From Hyphococcus aureus (lineage in GTDB: Bacteria > Pseudomonadota > Alphaproteobacteria > Caulobacterales > Parvularculaceae): a DNA stretch of 64,000 bases. The stretch spans positions 434,001-498,000 of the forward strand of contig NZ_JBHRSH010000002.1 of the NCBI RefSeq assembly GCF_042643165.1. The letters run 5' to 3'. Below are positions 60,997-64,000 of the stretch, piece by piece. The notes under the pieces were generated by a model. It did not search any database and was not told the DNA's origin. It saw only the letters and a list, made by a program, of their open reading frames with translations. Within the stretch, counting starts at the first letter, position 1, and every line of letters begins with the position of its first letter. Made by a program: the position numbers and the translations under genes.

Positions 60997-63636
60997 TTAG
61001 AAATGAGCCGTCAGGCTCGCAGACAGGCTGCGCCCGCGCTCATAGGTGCGGAAATCGACAACACCATCCGGCGCGCGGACGGCGTCATTGGTTCCCCGTT
61101 GTTCCTCAATATGCTTGGTCGCAAGGAGATTGCGCGCGGAAAGACCGATCGTGAAATCCGTACCGTGAATATTCACATTCTGACGGAACACCGCGTCAAG
61201 CTGGAAGCCAGGTTTCTCATAGACATCGAGCAGACGGTTCGCCTTGGTCAGGGCTTCACCCCGGGCCAGTAGACGCTCCGAAACCCAGCCGCCGAGGAGC
61301 GTGAACTGAACGCTCTCCCCCTCCCAGCCAAACTGTGTGTTCACGATATGCTTCGGCGTTCCCACCATGGACGAACCGTCAAGCCCGTAAGTGGAGGCAA
61401 GCACCGTATCGCCGTCACGTTCGGTAATCATGTCGGACGCGCCGACAACAATTTCCGATTCTGTGTAGGTGTAGTTTACCGAGAACAGCCATTCCTGTTC
61501 ACTCAACCAATTGTCGCCCGGCATCGAGAAGCGCGTGCGATATTCAAACTCGCCCCCATAAAGTCTGGCTTTCGGAGAGTTGATGAAGCTCGACTGGAAC
61601 GAGAAGTCCGTGGTCGTGAATTGAACTTCCTCGATCGGGCTGTCGATGGTTTTGTAGAAGCCACCCAGCGTCAGGAACTGGTTCCGTCCGAGATAATATT
61701 CATAGCGGGCGTCATAGTTCCGGAATTTGCTGTCCGTGAGGAAGCTGTTGCCGAAATAAGTCCGGTCCGTTTCGGGATCGGTGAATTGCGACGCAGCAAG
61801 TTCGCGGAATTGCGGACGCGCTATCGTATGCGAATAGCCAGCCCGGAGCTGCATGTTATCAAGGAAGTTCCAGGTGACCATGGCCGATGGCAGCCAGTAA
61901 TCATTGGAAATCGTCGTGTCGAACGCCGTCGAGTCCGCGAAGCGGTCGAAGACGTCAACAAGCTGGTCAGCTGTTTCATAGCGAACACCGGCGGTCGTGC
62001 GGACCGTTGGGATCAGCTCGGCGTCGATCTGGGCGTAACCGGCATGGGTCGTCAGCTCGCCATTGTAGGAGTTGACGCCTTGCGTGTTGGTGTCGATCAG
62101 CTTGAACCGGTTCGGGTCGATATTGTCCGGTGAGTAGGCGAAATCGATGCGCGCCTGCGCAACGTCCAGCGGGATCGACGTGTTCAACGTGAAGTTGAAC
62201 GGGTTGGAGATGAATTCGCGGTCATTGTCGCTATATTCATAACCAGCCGAAAGCGTCAGCTCCCGTGCGCCTGAAATCGGAGCAAACCAGAAAATGTCTG
62301 CGCCGCCGCTCCAGGTGTCATCGGTCAGTTCAGAGAAGTTGATGTTGTGACGTGTGTTGAAGACGATCGACGCCGGGCCGACGACATTGTCGTTTTCATC
62401 TATCGGCGCAGAACGGTTTTCCAGTGACCGCTCATAAGGCGCGTCCCGTGTCGACCGTGCGAAGGCGCCGCGCCAGTTCACTGCAAACTGATCGCTGAGA
62501 TTATGCTCACCAGCCGCCTGCCCCATCATCAAGGCCCGCTCCAGCCAGGAATTGGCTTCGGTTACGAAGCCGCCTGCGCCTTCGGCGTTGAAGTTAAAGC
62601 CTTCCTGAATCTGCGCTTCTTTGCGGGTCGAATGGATATAAAGACCCGTCAGCGTCAGCGTATGCTGATCTGTCTCCAAGGCGGCGGTGAGCAAGCCGTT
62701 CACAGTCGCGTCGAGAGCCGTTTCCATTTGTGTCGAGTTGATGCCGACACGTTCTTCTGACGCAAGCTGCCGGATCGAATTTTTCGTCGTCCAGTCCTGC
62801 TTGTAGCCGATGACCCCGGCGATGCTGAAGGTCGCTCCGCTGTCCATTTCCCAGAATTTGCCGCCATCGAGCGAACCTTCGAAGTTCGGACCGAGCGTGC
62901 CGTTCTGGATGACGGAAAGCGGGGAGTTTTCGAGGCTTTCGCCAACAGCTTCCTGTTCCGCGTCAGAAAGGTCCGCGAGCTGGGTATCGGTGGCGATAAC
63001 AGCGGCGAGCGCATCCGGCACGCTGCGGGTTCCATTATCGTAACCGAGCCAGTCAAGACCGCCGCCACGCACGTAGAGGCCGTCACGCGCCGTCGTCACG
63101 AGATTGGCGCCGATCCCTATCTTGGCGTTGAGGAAGTTCTCACTCGGCTTGCGGAGTGTCTCAAGGTCGATGATGCCGCCGCCGAATTCGCCGGGATAGT
63201 TCGGCGAAAAGGTTTTCTGGACCGTCGCGCCCGCAAGAATGTTGGACGGGAAAAGGTCAAGCGGCACCGTGCGTTTCAACGGTTCCGGGCTTGGCAGAGG
63301 CGAGCCGTTAAGGCGAGCCGAGGAGTAACGGTCGCCAAGGCCGCGGACATAGGCGAATTTACCGCCGACAATGCTGAGGCCTGAGAGGCGGGTCAGCGCC
63401 AAGGCGGCGTTGTCGTCGCCCGTGCGCGCCAGGTCATCAGCGCTGAGGAAGGTTGCAACCTGGGAAGTCGCGCGTTGCGGTTCGGGAATGTTTCGCCCGA
63501 GAACGACGATCTCGTCGGTATAGGTCGGCTGGATCGAAAGGCCGCCTGAACTTCCGGCGTCCTGCGCAAAGGCGGGAGGAGCAATCAGCATCGACGACGC
63601 GAGCAGCCAGCTCCCTAGTTTGTGATACGGATTCAT
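60997..63636 (-). CDS. TonB-dependent receptor
   Basis: An 879-residue outer-membrane receptor. Signal peptide (about 1-24, ending AFAQ), TonB-box-like DEIVVLGRN (about 41-49), plug domain with YVRGLGDRYSSARLNGSPLPSPEPLKR, quoted as YVRGLGDRYSSARLNG (97-112), and GEFGGGIIDLET, then a 22-strand barrel ending LSASLTAHF. The plug style with YVRGLGDRYS and PLPSPEPLKRTVPLDLFPS (in part) occurs in receptors for large or unusual substrates in Alphaproteobacteria. It follows a secreted-protein gene after a strong hairpin, so the pair likely forms an operon. Ligand unknown. Confidence 0.94.
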   Translation of the reverse strand: MNPYHKLGSWLLASSMLIAPPAFAQDAGSSGGLSIQPTYTDEIVVLGRNIPEPQRATSQVATFLSADDLARTGDDNAALALTRLSGLSIVGGKFAYVRGLGDRYSSARLNGSPLPSPEPLKRTVPLDLFPSNILAGATVQKTFSPNYPGEFGGGIIDLETLRKPSENFLNAKIGIGANLVTTARDGLYVRGGGLDWLGYDNGTRSVPDALAAVIATDTQLADLSDAEQEAVGESLENSPLSVIQNGTLGPNFEGSLDGGKFWEMDSGATFSIAGVIGYKQDWTTKNSIRQLASEERVGINSTQMETALDATVNGLLTAALETDQHTLTLTGLYIHSTRKEAQIQEGFNFNAEGAGGFVTEANSWLERALMMGQAAGEHNLSDQFAVNWRGAFARSTRDAPYERSLENRSAPIDENDNVVGPASIVFNTRHNINFSELTDDTWSGGADIFWFAPISGARELTLSAGYEYSDNDREFISNPFNFTLNTSIPLDVAQARIDFAYSPDNIDPNRFKLIDTNTQGVNSYNGELTTHAGYAQIDAELIPTVRTTAGVRYETADQLVDVFDRFADSTAFDTTISNDYWLPSAMVTWNFLDNMQLRAGYSHTIARPQFRELAASQFTDPETDRTYFGNSFLTDSKFRNYDARYEYYLGRNQFLTLGGFYKTIDSPIEEVQFTTTDFSFQSSFINSPKARLYGGEFEYRTRFSMPGDNWLSEQEWLFSVNYTYTESEIVVGASDMITERDGDTVLASTYGLDGSSMVGTPKHIVNTQFGWEGESVQFTLLGGWVSERLLARGEALTKANRLLDVYEKPGFQLDAVFRQNVNIHGTDFTIGLSARNLLATKHIEEQRGTNDAVRAPDGVVDFRTYERGRSLSASLTAHF

Positions 63637-63678
63637 AACATTAAATACCCTGATCTGAGTTCATGAGGATGAAAGGCC

Positions 63679-63702
63679 GGCGCGCTCCAGATGGAGCGCG
63701 CC
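63679..63702. promoter_or_regulatory. Perfect 10-bp hairpin between the secreted protein and the receptor genes
   Basis: GGCGCGCTCC (63679-63688), loop AGAT, GGAGCGCGCC (63693-63702). No T-tract follows on either strand, so it is more likely an intercistronic mRNA-stabilising or partial-termination element than a full terminator. It lies 16 bp after the upstream stop codon and 43 bp before the receptor start. Confidence 0.6.
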
Positions 63703-63717
63703 GCGCTGTCACGCGTC

Positions 63718-64000
63718 TTAGCAATCGTCCGCAACCAGACCGCAGCTCCATTCATCCCACCAGTCATCGCTCGCATTCTCGACGGCGCCGATATAGCTGA
63801 CGTCCTCGAAGAACAGATCGACATTGGTCGGAAGATCGGTGAAGGCTGTACGCCCCGCCGCTGCAGTATCGTTGATGAAGCCGTTAATCAGGTTCACATC
63901 GATAGCTGTGGTGTTGTCTGCGCCGGCGCCAACCGAAGCGACAGCCGCAGGTGTTTCCGGGGTGTCAATCGTCAGACCGCCCGTTCCGCAATCAAAAAGG
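63718..64000 (-). CDS. Secreted protein, C-terminal 93 residues (5' end outside window)
   Basis: The frame is open from the right edge to TAA at 63718 and reads LFDCGTGGLTIDTPE at the visible start and ends with AVENASDDWWDEWSCGLVAD followed by DC. The tail DWWDEW-CGL with cysteines at the end and LFFEDVSYIGAVE before it resembles C-termini of exported repeat or surface proteins that partner TonB receptors. The amount visible is too small for a family call. By position it is cotranscribed with the TonB receptor and could be a cargo of the neighbouring type II secretion system. Confidence 0.75.
   Translation of the reverse strand, partial: LFDCGTGGLTIDTPETPAAVASVGAGADNTTAIDVNLINGFINDTAAAGRTAFTDLPTNVDLFFEDVSYIGAVENASDDWWDEWSCGLVADDC

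Overview
This window looks like chromosome of a free-living, GC-rich alphaproteobacterium, probably from the Caulobacterales/Parvularculales neighbourhood. I base this on gene content and order only; no database was searched. The markers are the block murA - DUF2948 - hisD - UPF0262 - phosphatase - infA - maf - RNase G/E - yacG, the Rieske-cytochrome b-cytochrome c1 operon, bdhA beside a patatin, a YerC-like TrpR relative, TonB receptors and TTAACCAT-type half-sites. No phage, plasmid, IS or CRISPR array was seen.

Layout. 1-8.9 kb: dnaE (cut by the window edge) with a 31-codon membrane ORF just upstream, a hexapeptide acetyltransferase, TPR protein plus threonine synthase, bdhA plus patatin, and a secreted EF-hand protein. 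9-14.3 kb: an envelope acyltransferase, a His-rich ZnuD-like TonB receptor with a small histidine-containing membrane protein, and an FNT-family channel. 14.3-24.1 kb: the housekeeping block on the minus strand, interrupted between hisD and the UPF0262 gene by about 3.3 kb of plus-strand genes (DUF481 protein, trhO, a GST carrying an in-frame palindromic repeat, and an AT-rich orphan). 24.1-34.2 kb: thioesterase, tRNA-Thr, PhoX-like protein, yerC-hisG with a striking operator, a hybrid histidine kinase, rplY-pth-ychF and a PilZ protein. 34.2-39.5 kb: mtnP, petABC, trmL and hemF. 39.6-45.7 kb: a four-gene peptide import and hydrolysis operon whose first gene fuses the binding protein to the first permease. 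45.8-49.1 kb: an exosortase-type O-antigen ligase-like protein and a divergent zinc exporter/importer pair. 49.2-60.7 kb: a complete type II secretion operon gspC-N with a candidate pilotin lipoprotein at its end. 60.9-64 kb: a large TonB receptor preceded by the 3' end of a secreted protein gene.

The themes fit together as follows. Zinc handling appears as a His-rich receptor, a CDF exporter and a ZIP importer, each with an imperfect palindrome upstream. Scavenging of polymers and peptides appears as the T2SS, TonB receptors and the peptide importer with its N-terminal-nucleophile peptidase. The observations I rate highest are the binding-protein/permease fusion with its peptidase operon, a TrpR-like operator lying over the promoter of yerC-hisG, the candidate T2SS pilotin, and the palindromic repeat translated inside the GST.
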